This document shows positions 13,553 to 20,198 of a stretch of DNA of 20,198 bases, one piece after another. Origin of the DNA: Candidatus Bathyarchaeota archaeon (GTDB lineage: Archaea; Thermoproteota; Bathyarchaeia; TCS64); contig JABXKY010000051.1 of NCBI GenBank assembly GCA_013619005.1, positions 1 to 20,198 on the forward strand. The letters run 5' to 3'. How positions within the stretch are numbered: the first letter of the stretch is position 1; each line of letters starts with the position of its first letter. The notes beneath the pieces are model-generated. The model made no database searches and had not been told where the DNA came from. It saw only the letters and a list, made by a program, of their open reading frames with translations. The translations under genes were made by a program, and so were the position numbers.

Positions 13553-13984
13553 CTAGTCATCTCTCTGTGCATGATGGAATGGGGTTCTTTTCTCCCACCA
13601 TTCCATAAGTAAACAGGGTAGACTACTGGGCAACAGGTTTCTGGACGTCATCTCCCCAGGACTCGACCATATGAACTCCATATGCCCCTCCACAGAGGTC
13701 ACGTTATCTGCCTCAATGGATGCCTCGAATATGAGGTTCACCTCCTCGTAGGCCGTGCCATGCCTGTCCGTGAACTTGTGCTCAAGGACCCCCACGAAGT
13801 CACCGATCTCAGAGCCCAACCCCAGTTCCTCGGCTAACTCTCTACTAAGCGCCTCTTTCGCGTACTCCTCCAGTTCAATGTGGCCACCTGGCAGGAACGT
13901 GTTTGATTCACCTATTTTGTGAGCCAGAAGAATTTCGCCATCCTTTCGAATCACGGCCCTCGCGATGAACTCGATGCCCGCCAT
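13553..13984 (-). CDS. Nudix hydrolase
   Basis: The 143-residue protein contains a full Nudix box at residues 34-56: G34, E40, then RELAEELGL from R48, matching GX5EX7REUXEEXGU, the site that binds divalent metals and hydrolyses nucleoside diphosphate-X compounds. FIARAVIRKDGEILLAHK at the N-terminus and HKFTDRHGTAYEEVNLIFEA after the box complete a typical fold. The substrate cannot be told; a housecleaning role is the default inference. It lies downstream of a possible 46-codon ORF and the CPBP gene on the same strand, and is convergent with the acyl-CoA synthetase gene across a T-rich 29-base gap. Confidence 0.92.
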   Translation of the reverse strand: MAGIEFIARAVIRKDGEILLAHKIGESNTFLPGGHIELEEYAKEALSRELAEELGLGSEIGDFVGVLEHKFTDRHGTAYEEVNLIFEASIEADNVTSVEGHMEFIWSSPGEMTSRNLLPSSLPCLLMEWWEKRTPFHHAQRDD

Positions 13985-14008
13985 GCTGAACCATGAAACT
14001 GGACAGAA

Positions 14009-14149
14009 TTAGTGTATTGTGTTTTCGTCTAGGAAGGTTCCCCTGACCTCCCCAGGATCCACGTCCGCCTTCTGGAGTCGCGCGCGCGGCACACTGGACT
14101 CAGCTGAGCCACCGAAGATGATACTCAACCCTATCCCTGGGTTGGTCAA
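14009..14149 (-). CDS. Possible small protein, 46 residues, coupled to CPBP gene
   Basis: A TTG at 14149 overlaps the TGA of the CPBP gene (TTGA), the same coupling seen at two other junctions in this window. It opens a 46-codon frame beginning MTNPGIGLSIIFGGSAESS and ending VRGTFLDENTIH. It ends 24 bases before the Nudix start, filling the gap. It contains a ten-base alternating CG tract. No family is recognised. It could be a real small protein or chance openness of GC-rich spacer. Confidence 0.35.
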   Translation of the reverse strand: MTNPGIGLSIIFGGSAESSVPRARLQKADVDPGEVRGTFLDENTIH

Positions 14150-14991
14150 GTCGCCTTGATGAATATGGCGCCGACCCCGTCTATCAGGGCGTTCCCGGTC
14201 CCTGATCCTATCAAATCACCCGTAGCCTCCCTGATTACACCGTAGAACAACCCGAGGGCGAAAGCGTACAGTCCCCAGCCAACGTTAATGGTGTAGACCC
14301 CGCTCCAAGGCTTCATAGTCCTCATGGCCCTTGAAAGCCCGAAAAGGGTTGAGGAAACCAGGATACCGGGTCCGAATTTTACGCCTCTCACAGTCCAGTG
14401 TTTCCCGTACTCGTGGTTGACTGTGGACTGGATGTAGCCCCTGAACATGAACTCCTCGGCGAAGCCTCCAACAAGCACATGCCATATAAACGATGTAAAC
14501 AGTTTGAGCGATAACGAGTCGTACGTAAACGCCGTAACGAAGGGGATGAGCACGATAATGACCATCAAAGCTGCCCCCAGTTTTGAGATATCCCCAATCC
14601 CCTTTCCGAGATTCATTAGCAACAAGTAGCCCACTAGGAGCACCACTAGGCCAAGGAGGACCGCCAACACTCCGAACTCGCGGTAATCGACGCCCCAGCC
14701 ATTGAAGAAGGTTAACAAAAACTGAGGCACCAGGAACACGAGATATCCCTTGAACCCAGCATTGACGCTGCTCCTCCAGTTTGAACGCGTGACACCCACC
14801 TCCTCAAAATCGAGCCTGGTGGCGATTATAGCTATGACGGATATTATGACCATCAACACACCCGTAAAGAAGCTGCCCCCCAGGGTCCTGACCTCCCAGC
14901 GGGTGAGGGCTCTGACCCCTGGAAGCATCATTGTCGTCAACATGAAAGCCGAAAAGACCACCGATGCCTCAAGGATGGATCTGCCTTTCAT
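14146..14991 (-). CDS. CPBP (CAAX protease-like) membrane protein with degenerate active site
   Basis: A 281-residue integral membrane protein with about seven or eight hydrophobic segments (for example 41-58, 84-97, 106-126, 140-154, 164-176, 205-220, 235-253). The CPBP/Rce1 motif 1 is intact: E179-E180-FMF-R184. Motif 2, normally FxxxH, reads F217-GLS-R221, and motif 3, normally HxxxN/D, reads N267-ALI-D271. Both histidines thought to take part in catalysis are replaced, so peptidase activity is doubtful; a scaffold or binding role is possible. A TATA-like element lies about 25 bases upstream, overlapping the divergent promoter of the gene at 15054. Confidence 0.82.
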   Translation of the reverse strand: MKGRSILEASVVFSAFMLTTMMLPGVRALTRWEVRTLGGSFFTGVLMVIISVIAIIATRLDFEEVGVTRSNWRSSVNAGFKGYLVFLVPQFLLTFFNGWGVDYREFGVLAVLLGLVVLLVGYLLLMNLGKGIGDISKLGAALMVIIVLIPFVTAFTYDSLSLKLFTSFIWHVLVGGFAEEFMFRGYIQSTVNHEYGKHWTVRGVKFGPGILVSSTLFGLSRAMRTMKPWSGVYTINVGWGLYAFALGLFYGVIREATGDLIGSGTGNALIDGVGAIFIKAT

Positions 14992-15012
14992 ACAGGAAGC
15001 ATAGCCAAGTGG

Positions 15013-15030
15013 GCTTAAAAACCCTTAAAC
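15013..15030. promoter_or_regulatory. Back-to-back TATA boxes of the divergent pair
   Basis: Minus-strand GTTTTTAAGC (about 15013-15022) precedes the CPBP start by 22-31 bases; plus-strand CCCTTAAAC (about 15022-15030) precedes the ATG at 15054 by 24-32 bases. The two boxes abut, so the promoters probably exclude each other. Confidence 0.45.
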
Positions 15031-15053
15031 AACGCCAAATGGGTTGAACCATT

Positions 15054-15524
15054 ATGTTCGACGGCGCCAGGCGGGCCTATATGCTCCAGATTCTCTACGT
15101 GATGAACGCCATCGAAGAGCTTGGCTCGGACAAGGCGCTGGAGATTCTGGAAAAGTCCAGCGAGCGCCAGGGCGTCATCATCGCTAGGAATATGAAGAAG
15201 ACCCTCCCAGAGGGCATGACCAACCTTGAGATAGGCGCCGAGGTCTACAGGAGGTTTATGTCTGATGCTGGGACCGAGATAAGCGTACACCAGCAGGACG
15301 AGAAAAGCGTCACTTTCGTCATCAACAGGTGCCCATTCTTCGAGGCGTTCCTTGATGTGGGCGTGGACTGCGGCATGTTCCTCAACGGGCTTTGCACCCA
15401 TCTGACGCTCCCCAGTATCCAGGCAACCCTCAACCAGTTCGACCCGAGGCTCAAGGTGGAGCCCGTGCTCACCCGCAAGGCGGCAGAGGACCTTTGCCTT
15501 GAGAGGGTCTACCTCTCAGATTAA
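15054..15524 (+). CDS. L-2-amino-thiazoline-4-carboxylate hydrolase-like protein
   Basis: The 156-residue protein most resembles the ATC hydrolase-like family (PF14196): an N-terminal helical region (about 5-70), a central VTFVINRCPFFEAFLDVGVDCGMFLNGLC (87-114) with spaced cysteines C93, C106 and C114, a NQFDPRLKVEPVLTRKAAEDLC tail with C148, and a final strand. In many anaerobes the family appears without thiazoline metabolism, and its true role is unclear. The cysteine pattern hints at a metal or cofactor site, which is inference. It lies upstream of the fumarate-reductase-type flavoprotein with 166 bases between, and has its own predicted promoter. Confidence 0.5.
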   Translation: MFDGARRAYMLQILYVMNAIEELGSDKALEILEKSSERQGVIIARNMKKTLPEGMTNLEIGAEVYRRFMSDAGTEISVHQQDEKSVTFVINRCPFFEAFLDVGVDCGMFLNGLCTHLTLPSIQATLNQFDPRLKVEPVLTRKAAEDLCLERVYLSD

Positions 15525-15534
15525 TCGCTTTTAG

Positions 15535-15654
15535 GTAATCAGTGGCATCCCAACCCATGGTAAAGAGTACGCCACCCACGTGCTGGTCAATGGCAACATT
15601 GGGGCTGGACTGAGCATCGCAGTTGTTCGGGAAGGTCAAGAGGTCTCCCTCTAG
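15535..15654 (+). pseudogene. Possible gene remnant in the gap before the flavoprotein
   Basis: A 39-codon frame without a usable start (first GTG is at 15580) reads protein-like: GIPTHGKEYATHVLVNG then NIGAGLSIAVVREGQEVSL before TAG. It looks like the C-terminal piece of a small-molecule enzyme but I cannot name it. The opposite strand is also open here, so chance is possible. Confidence 0.25.
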
Positions 15655-15659
15655 AGCAC

Positions 15660-15667
15660 TTTTAAAA
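15660..15667 (+). promoter_or_regulatory. TATA box for the flavoprotein operon
   Basis: TTTTAAAA lies 24-31 bases before the ATG at 15691, the spacing for a leaderless transcript of the flavoprotein-AlkD gene pair. Confidence 0.5.
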
Positions 15668-15690
15668 CCCCGGCACACCCTATTTTCCCT

Positions 15691-17298
15691 ATGGTTATTC
15701 ACGTTCAAACAGATCTTCTTATCATTGGGACGGGGGGCGCGGGGCTCAGGGCCGCAATCGAGGCCGAGTCCATGGGCGCCAAGGCGGTGCTGGTCTCAAA
15801 GGCCCCCGCCGGGCACAATAACACCACAATTGTCGCGGGTAGCGGATACCTGGCCGCTGTGGGTGGCATGACCATCGACGAGCACAGGGACCGCACCTTC
15901 ACGGCCGGGAAGATGGTTAACGACCCCGAGCTGGTCGAGACGCTGGTCCAGGAGGGGGGCGAGAGGGTTCTTGAGCTATCCAAGTACGGCTGTGTCGTCA
16001 ACGAGCGTTTCGGCGGCATCAACGTCGGTGCCCCTGAGACCATCCTTGGTCAGGGCATCACCCTGCCCCAGGTTAAGTACCTGAAGGACAGGGGCGTCGA
16101 GTTCGTCGAGAATGTGATAATCACCAAGCTCATCAAGGACGGGGACCGGGTCGTCGGCGCTGTCGGGTACAGCAGCAAGGAAATGGACGTGGTCCTTTTC
16201 CAGGCCAAGGCGGTGCTCCTGGCATCTGGCGGCGCGGGGGCTCTATTCAAGCGAACCGACTGCCCGTTGAAGACAACGGGGGACGGGTACAGCTTGGCTT
16301 TCAACGCCGGCGCGAGACTCAGGGACATGGAGTACTGCCAGTTCTTCCCGTTGGCACTGGCTGAGCCGGACGCTCCCCCGCTGCTTGTCGACGGCCCCGT
16401 TGTGTGGCGTGGCAAGATCATCAACATTCTCGGGGAGGACATACCGGCCAAGCACAACGTCACAGCGAGGCCATACATCGCCAAGAGCAGGGACACGCTC
16501 TCAAGGGCCATGATGATGGAGATCCACGAGGGAAGCGGCGTCGAGGGAGCCGTCTTACTTGACGCGAGAGAGGTGATCCTCAACGCCGATTCAGCCGAGT
16601 TTTTAGGCATGGTCAGCCTCGACTATTACAAGGAAAAACTGAGGGCCCATGAGAGGCCTTTCAGGATCGCCCCCATCAGCCACTTCTCCATGGGCGGAGT
16701 TGTCGCGAACAGGGACGGGGAGACAGGTGTCGAGGGCCTCTTCGTGGCGGGGGAGGTCATGGGTGGTATCCACGGGGCCAACAGGCACGGCGGAAACGCG
16801 TTGACGGATGTAACCGTCTTCGGCGCACGGGCTGCTAAGAAGGCCCTTGAGTACAGTGTCGACAAGGAGCTCGTGGACATTGATGAGTTGTCCTCTGACG
16901 AGGCCGAACGCATCGAGGAACTATCAAAAAGAGAGACTGGGTTTACACCCGCCGTCGTCATGAGCCTCCTCAGGGAGAACATGTGGGAGAACGTTGGCGT
17001 CCTGAGGGACGCAGATATGCTGGTAGAGGCGTACAAGAAACTGTCGGAGCTCAGGGACTCGTCAAGGCTTCTCCTAGCCCAGCATGGGAAGCAGATACTC
17101 GCGGCACTTGAGCTTGAGATGGCGCTGGACGCATCCGAGTTCATCATCAGGGCCGCCATGGAGCGCAAGGAGAGTAGGGGGGCCCACTACCGGCTAGACT
17201 ACCCCGAGGAGCGCGAGGAGTGGATGAAGACAGTCATCCTCAGCAAGCAGGACAAGGCCATCAAGGTGACCCATGCGAAGATCGGTGAGGCGTATTGA
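15691..17298 (+). CDS. Fumarate reductase/succinate dehydrogenase-type flavoprotein
   Basis: The 535-residue protein has the plan of the SdhA/FrdA/TfrA/NadB superfamily: an FAD-binding GTGGAG motif at residues 13-18 within TDLLIIGTGGAGLRAAIEAESMGAKAVLVSK, ALLASGGAGALF near 171-180, HFSMGGVVANRDGETGVEGLFVAGEVMGGIHGANRHGGNALTDVTVFG near 331-378, and a C-terminal helical domain with the family ending SRGAHYRLDYPE. The dicarboxylate-site histidine and GG of HFSMGG are present. The segment APAGHNNTTIVAGSG stands where SdhA has its FAD-linked histidine; whether FAD is covalent is uncertain. No iron-sulfur or membrane anchor genes follow, so it may be a soluble reductase or oxidase, or pair with a subunit elsewhere. 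The substrate is unknown. Confidence 0.87.
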   Translation: MVIHVQTDLLIIGTGGAGLRAAIEAESMGAKAVLVSKAPAGHNNTTIVAGSGYLAAVGGMTIDEHRDRTFTAGKMVNDPELVETLVQEGGERVLELSKYGCVVNERFGGINVGAPETILGQGITLPQVKYLKDRGVEFVENVIITKLIKDGDRVVGAVGYSSKEMDVVLFQAKAVLLASGGAGALFKRTDCPLKTTGDGYSLAFNAGARLRDMEYCQFFPLALAEPDAPPLLVDGPVVWRGKIINILGEDIPAKHNVTARPYIAKSRDTLSRAMMMEIHEGSGVEGAVLLDAREVILNADSAEFLGMVSLDYYKEKLRAHERPFRIAPISHFSMGGVVANRDGETGVEGLFVAGEVMGGIHGANRHGGNALTDVTVFGARAAKKALEYSVDKELVDIDELSSDEAERIEELSKRETGFTPAVVMSLLRENMWENVGVLRDADMLVEAYKKLSELRDSSRLLLAQHGKQILAALELEMALDASEFIIRAAMERKESRGAHYRLDYPEEREEWMKTVILSKQDKAIKVTHAKIGEAY

Positions 17299-17993
17299 GC
17301 GAGCTCACCCGAAGGGTAACCACCGACGTGGAAGCCCTCAGTGACCCCACGAGGGCGGCGGATCACAGGCGCTACTTCCGGGAGGAGATAGAGACCTATG
17401 GGCTAGCCATGCCCGATGTCAAGAAAATCGCGGGCATTTACTACAAGGAGCTGAAAGGCGATCTCCCGAGGGCGATGGGTCTCACGGAGGAGCTGCTACA
17501 GACAAGGAACCTGTCCCTGTCCGATGTCGGCATCCACATGCTGAAGAGGTTCAAGCTCCACATCAAGGGGACGCACTTTTCCCGGTTCGATGGCTGGGTC
17601 GATTACCTCACGAACTGGGCGAACACCGACAACCTCTGCTGTGGGTTGATCGCTCTAGCGGTCAAGGATGACCCGGGTCACCTAGAGTCCCTCGTCAAGT
17701 GGACAGGGTCCGAGAACAGGTGGAGGAGACGAGCATCCGCTGTGAGCCTAGTTCCCATCGTGAGGAGGGGGGACCTGTTTGAGGACTCATTAAGGGTAGC
17801 GGACAGGCTGATGCCCGACGGCGACGATATGGTGCGGAAGGGCGTCGGCTGGATGCTCAAGGAGGCAAGTAAGGTGCACCCGCAGGAGGTCCATGAATAC
17901 CTGGTCAAGTGGAAGCCGGATGCACCCGCGTTGACCCTGAGGTATGCTTCGGAGAAGCTTCCCGAGGAGCTCAAGGTCTACAAGTCCCGGTAG
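17295..17993 (+). CDS. DNA alkylation repair protein, AlkD-like
   Basis: The 232-residue product resembles AlkD-type HEAT-repeat glycosylases that remove N3- and N7-alkyl purines without base flipping. Matching features are the N-terminal YFREEIETYGLAMPDVKKIAGIYYKE (about 27-52), the WANTDNLCCGLIALAV segment (about 105-120), which holds the expected catalytic aspartate, WRRRASAVSLVPIVRRG (about 140-156) and the terminal HEAT-like helices (GVGWMLKEASKVHPQEVHEYL). The start TTG overlaps the flavoprotein stop by four bases (TTGA), so they are coupled although their functions seem unrelated. It ends 20 bases from the convergent GTPase gene. Confidence 0.85.
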   Translation: MSELTRRVTTDVEALSDPTRAADHRRYFREEIETYGLAMPDVKKIAGIYYKELKGDLPRAMGLTEELLQTRNLSLSDVGIHMLKRFKLHIKGTHFSRFDGWVDYLTNWANTDNLCCGLIALAVKDDPGHLESLVKWTGSENRWRRRASAVSLVPIVRRGDLFEDSLRVADRLMPDGDDMVRKGVGWMLKEASKVHPQEVHEYLVKWKPDAPALTLRYASEKLPEELKVYKSR

Positions 17994-18013
17994 ATGTTTA
18001 CTTACCGCGCGCG

Positions 18014-19111
18014 CTAGGCGTAGAATGTGAGTATATCCTCATCCATTGGGACGTGTTTCGGCTGCACCTTCTGCCCGCCGAACTTTACGCTCTTGCCCCA
18101 TATTCGCGAGTACCGGAGCCTCTTCCTGAGGTCGCCGTGAACCATCTTCGCGATGTCACCGACAGTTGACCCGTTCCTGACGATCATGGGCTCCTCCATG
18201 TCAGCCTTCTCGCCCCTGGGCTTCATGTAGATGCGTATAAGGTCCAAGTGCTCGAATATCTCCTCCTTGAGGCGCTCAAGGTTCACATCGTTGTCCGCGC
18301 TGATGGGTATAATGTAGTGGTCCAGTGACTCCTCCAGCTCCTCGACGTACTCCTTGTCAACCATGTCAATCTTGTTGAGCACCGTGAGCGTTGGGATGTA
18401 GACCGTGTTCTTCAGAAGGGAGTCCACGAACTGGTCGTATGATACGTCCTCCTTGATTACCACCCTGCTGTTGTGGTACCTGTACTCCCTGAGAATATCC
18501 TTGATGCCCTCGCGCTCCATCTTTGTCATGCCCACCATGTCGGTGATGAAGATGCCCCCAGAGGCACGCTTCTCGATGATGACATTGGGCGGATCCTCAT
18601 CAGGCCGCAGACCGATAGCCCGGATCTCATCCAGCAACATGTTCCTCATCTTGGGGTTGAACACGTCTGTGAGGACGAGGATTAGGTCCGCCGACCTGGT
18701 TGCAGACAGGATTCTCTTCCCGAGTCCCCTTCCCCTGCTGGCCCCCTTGATGATACCGGGGATGTCCAGGATCTGGATGTTCGCCCCCCTGTACTTGAGG
18801 ATACCCGGGATGACTGTCAGCGTAGTGAAATCATAAGCACCGACCTTACTGTTGCTGTTTGTGAGATGGTTGAGCAAAGTGGATTTGCCCACACTGGGCA
18901 ACCCCAGCAGGACCACGGTGGAATCGCCGTCCTTCCTGATGGTGTATCCGTCGCCCTTCTGGCCCTGGCCTCTGGTGATCCTGTCCCGTTCCTGTTGCCT
19001 GAGCTTGGCTATCCTAGCCCTGAGTACACCAAGGTGGCGGTTGGTGGCTTTGTTGACCTGCGTCCGCGCCATCTCCTCCTCTATGGCCTTGATCCGCTCT
19101 AGGGCACTCAT
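18014..19111 (-). CDS. DRG-family GTP-binding protein (Obg/TRAFAC class)
   Basis: The 365-residue product is the archaeal developmentally regulated GTP-binding protein type, linked in eukaryotes to translating ribosomes. An N-terminal helix-rich segment (1-60) precedes the G domain: G1 GLPSVGKS at 70-77, a TT G2 region near 97, G3 DIPG at 116-119, and G4 VLNKIDM near residue 245. The G5 SA follows in IIPISADND. A C-terminal TGS domain runs from about 290 (IRIYMKPRGEKADMEEPMIVRNGSTVGDIAKMVHGDL) to the end ILTFYA. Length and order are standard. A good TATA box lies 24-33 bases upstream. It stops with TAG beside a CG-alternating tract. Confidence 0.94.
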   Translation of the reverse strand: MSALERIKAIEEEMARTQVNKATNRHLGVLRARIAKLRQQERDRITRGQGQKGDGYTIRKDGDSTVVLLGLPSVGKSTLLNHLTNSNSKVGAYDFTTLTVIPGILKYRGANIQILDIPGIIKGASRGRGLGKRILSATRSADLILVLTDVFNPKMRNMLLDEIRAIGLRPDEDPPNVIIEKRASGGIFITDMVGMTKMEREGIKDILREYRYHNSRVVIKEDVSYDQFVDSLLKNTVYIPTLTVLNKIDMVDKEYVEELEESLDHYIIPISADNDVNLERLKEEIFEHLDLIRIYMKPRGEKADMEEPMIVRNGSTVGDIAKMVHGDLRKRLRYSRIWGKSVKFGGQKVQPKHVPMDEDILTFYA

Positions 19112-19134
19112 TGCAGATAGCTCACATTACCTCA

Positions 19135-19144
19135 AGTATAAAAC
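19135..19144 (-). promoter_or_regulatory. TATA box for the DRG GTPase gene
   Basis: Minus-strand GTTTTATACT lies 24-33 bases before the ATG at 19111. Confidence 0.5.
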
Positions 19145-19170
19145 GTTCCCATTTTCATGAATCTCAAACT

Positions 19171-19179
19171 CTTATAATA
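19171..19179 (+). promoter_or_regulatory. TATA box for the metallo-beta-lactamase gene
   Basis: CTTATAATA lies 31-39 bases before the ATG at 19210, predicting a short leader of up to about ten bases. It and the divergent DRG box are about 30 bases apart. Confidence 0.5.
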
Positions 19180-19209
19180 CACGTGAATTGATGGTATCAC
19201 AGTGATTCT

Positions 19210-20037
19210 ATGAAGCTACACAAGGTTTCAAGCCGCGTCTATGCCAACTGGGACGGCGAGACAGGCGGAAACGTAGGGATAATCGAGCTAAATGAGAGCG
19301 CCTTAGTTGTCGACGCCCAGTACCCCGGCTCGGCGCGTAATTTCAGGGCAGCCATCCCCAAGGTTTCAAAAAAGCCCCTGAGCTACCTCCTCCTCACCCA
19401 TGTCCACGGCGACCACGTGTTCGGCAACATGGTGTTCAAGGACCTGGAGATAGTTAGCCATAGGAGGCTCTGGGAGAAGATGGAGACGAGCCTCAAGAAC
19501 GAGTGGGCCCCAGGCAACATGGAGAAGATGCTGGAGACGTACAGGAAGGACGCCCCTGATAGGTGGTGGCTGTTCGAGGGCCTTGAGATCGTGGTGCCAA
19601 CCGTCACGTTCACCGAAAAATGGGAGATCGATGGGGTCGAGTTCACCAGCCACGGGGGCCACAGCGACTGCAGCAGCGTCGTCTACGTCCCCGACGACAA
19701 GACCCTGTTCGCAGGTGACCTCCTCTTCGTGGGGAGATTCCCCTGGGCCGGAGACCCAACGGCAAACCCGGACAAGTGGATCGAGGCATTCAAGGCCATC
19801 CTCAAGATGGACATCGAGACCATCGTGCCGGGCCATGGACCCCTCTGCGACCTGGAGGAGGTGGAGAGGCAGCTGGCCTGGATGAAGGAGGTCAGGTGGG
19901 TTATGCAGGGCCTCATCGAGGACGGCGCGACGGAGGAGGAGGCGACCTCCTACGATTACAGGGTTCTCTACCCGACGGACCGCCCCGAGTGGCAAAAGCG
20001 AAGCTACGCCAGATGGTACAACGTCTGGTCATCCTAA
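19210..20037 (+). CDS. Metallo-beta-lactamase fold hydrolase
   Basis: The 275-residue protein carries the family metal motif THVHGDH with H64, H66, D68 and H69, preceded by the first aspartate strand ALVVDAQYPG. Further ligands are expected in the GGHSDCSSVVYVPDDKTLFAGDLLF segment (about 152-177) and in IVPGHGPLC near residue 213. The sequence pattern (GGNVGIIELNESALVVDAQ and FPWAGDPTANPDKWIEAFKAI) is of the broad MBL group that includes glyoxalase II-like and flavin-free hydrolases; the exact substrate is unknown. No signal peptide is visible, so it is cytoplasmic. It has its own TATA box and stands alone. Confidence 0.9.
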   Translation: MKLHKVSSRVYANWDGETGGNVGIIELNESALVVDAQYPGSARNFRAAIPKVSKKPLSYLLLTHVHGDHVFGNMVFKDLEIVSHRRLWEKMETSLKNEWAPGNMEKMLETYRKDAPDRWWLFEGLEIVVPTVTFTEKWEIDGVEFTSHGGHSDCSSVVYVPDDKTLFAGDLLFVGRFPWAGDPTANPDKWIEAFKAILKMDIETIVPGHGPLCDLEEVERQLAWMKEVRWVMQGLIEDGATEEEATSYDYRVLYPTDRPEWQKRSYARWYNVWSS

Positions 20038-20076
20038 CTTTTTAGCTAAAATTACCGAGGATAGTATTGACAACTC

Positions 20077-20198
20077 CTAGGCTGGGCTCTTCTTCCCCGT
20101 CATCTCATCGATGTCGATGCGGATGATCCAGAGGTGCTTGTTCTTTTCCATGGTCTCGGGGGTGATCATCTTGCCCTTTCCCGGGCTGTACTTGTCAC
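20077..20198 (-). CDS. C-terminal end of an unrecognised gene (cut by window edge)
   Basis: On the minus strand the frame is open from the window edge to TAG at 20077-20079. It gives 39 residues ending ITPETMEKNKHLWIIRIDID followed by EMTGKKSPA. Codon use looks real and the convergent 39-base gap to the MBL gene is normal. Too little remains to name it. Confidence 0.55.
   Translation of the reverse strand, partial: DKYSPGKGKMITPETMEKNKHLWIIRIDIDEMTGKKSPA

Noticed and set aside
15469..15708. 79-codon minus-strand ORF across the gap before the flavoprotein
   Set aside because: It overlaps both flanking genes and the TATA box, and the plus-strand frame in the same place looks more protein-like.
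1..20198. tRNA, rRNA, CRISPR arrays, transposases, phage genes
   Set aside because: None was seen on either strand by eye: no repeat-spacer pattern, no clover-leaf candidate in the gaps and no transposase motif.

Overview
The window is a gene-dense archaeal chromosome segment with short gaps and genes on both strands. Archaeal identity is clear from rpl10e, dph2, the exosome subunit csl4, RNA polymerase subunit L, DUF99, transcription factor S, PCNA, a DRG-type GTPase, TATA-like boxes 20-35 bases before starts, and frequent TTG/GTG starts. The housekeeping cluster, and the joining of an MtrH-type methyltransferase to corrinoid methyl transfer without any MCR gene here, suggest a TACK lineage such as Bathyarchaeia. 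That placement is inference; an Asgard lineage cannot be excluded by reading alone.

Layout. 1-4245 is an information-processing block on the plus strand: ribosomal protein L10e/uL16, Dph2, Csl4, RpoL, a DUF99 protein, TFS and PCNA. 4330-6500 holds small regulatory and accessory genes: a winged-helix protein, an FMN split-barrel protein, an unknown 99-residue protein, a possible 33-residue ORF, an Lrp/AsnC regulator and an SCP2 domain protein.

6640-10300 is the most interesting part: a methyl-transfer locus. It has a cobalamin-dependent methionine-synthase activation-domain protein, a UroD-fold methyltransferase, a corrinoid protein with the DxHxxG motif, and a divergent MtrH-like methyltransferase. 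The likely scheme is methyl donor to corrinoid protein (UroD-like), then to tetrahydromethanopterin/tetrahydrofolate (MtrH-like), feeding C1 metabolism. The activation-domain gene is interrupted by a single in-frame TAG. Reading resumes in the same frame directly after it, with family-like sequence on both sides. UAG ends many other genes here, so this is either a fresh nonsense mutation or sequence error, or a context-specific readthrough or pyrrolysine codon.

10300-20198 is metabolic and accessory: an HpcH/HpaI aldolase, two small genes of 51 and 52 codons, a PadR repressor with palindromic operators, an ADP-forming acyl-CoA synthetase alpha subunit, Nudix, a degenerate CPBP membrane protein, an ATC-hydrolase-like protein, a fumarate-reductase-type flavoprotein coupled to an AlkD-like repair protein, a DRG GTPase, a metallo-beta-lactamase fold hydrolase and a truncated gene at the right edge. 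I saw no rRNA, tRNA, CRISPR array, insertion sequence or origin.
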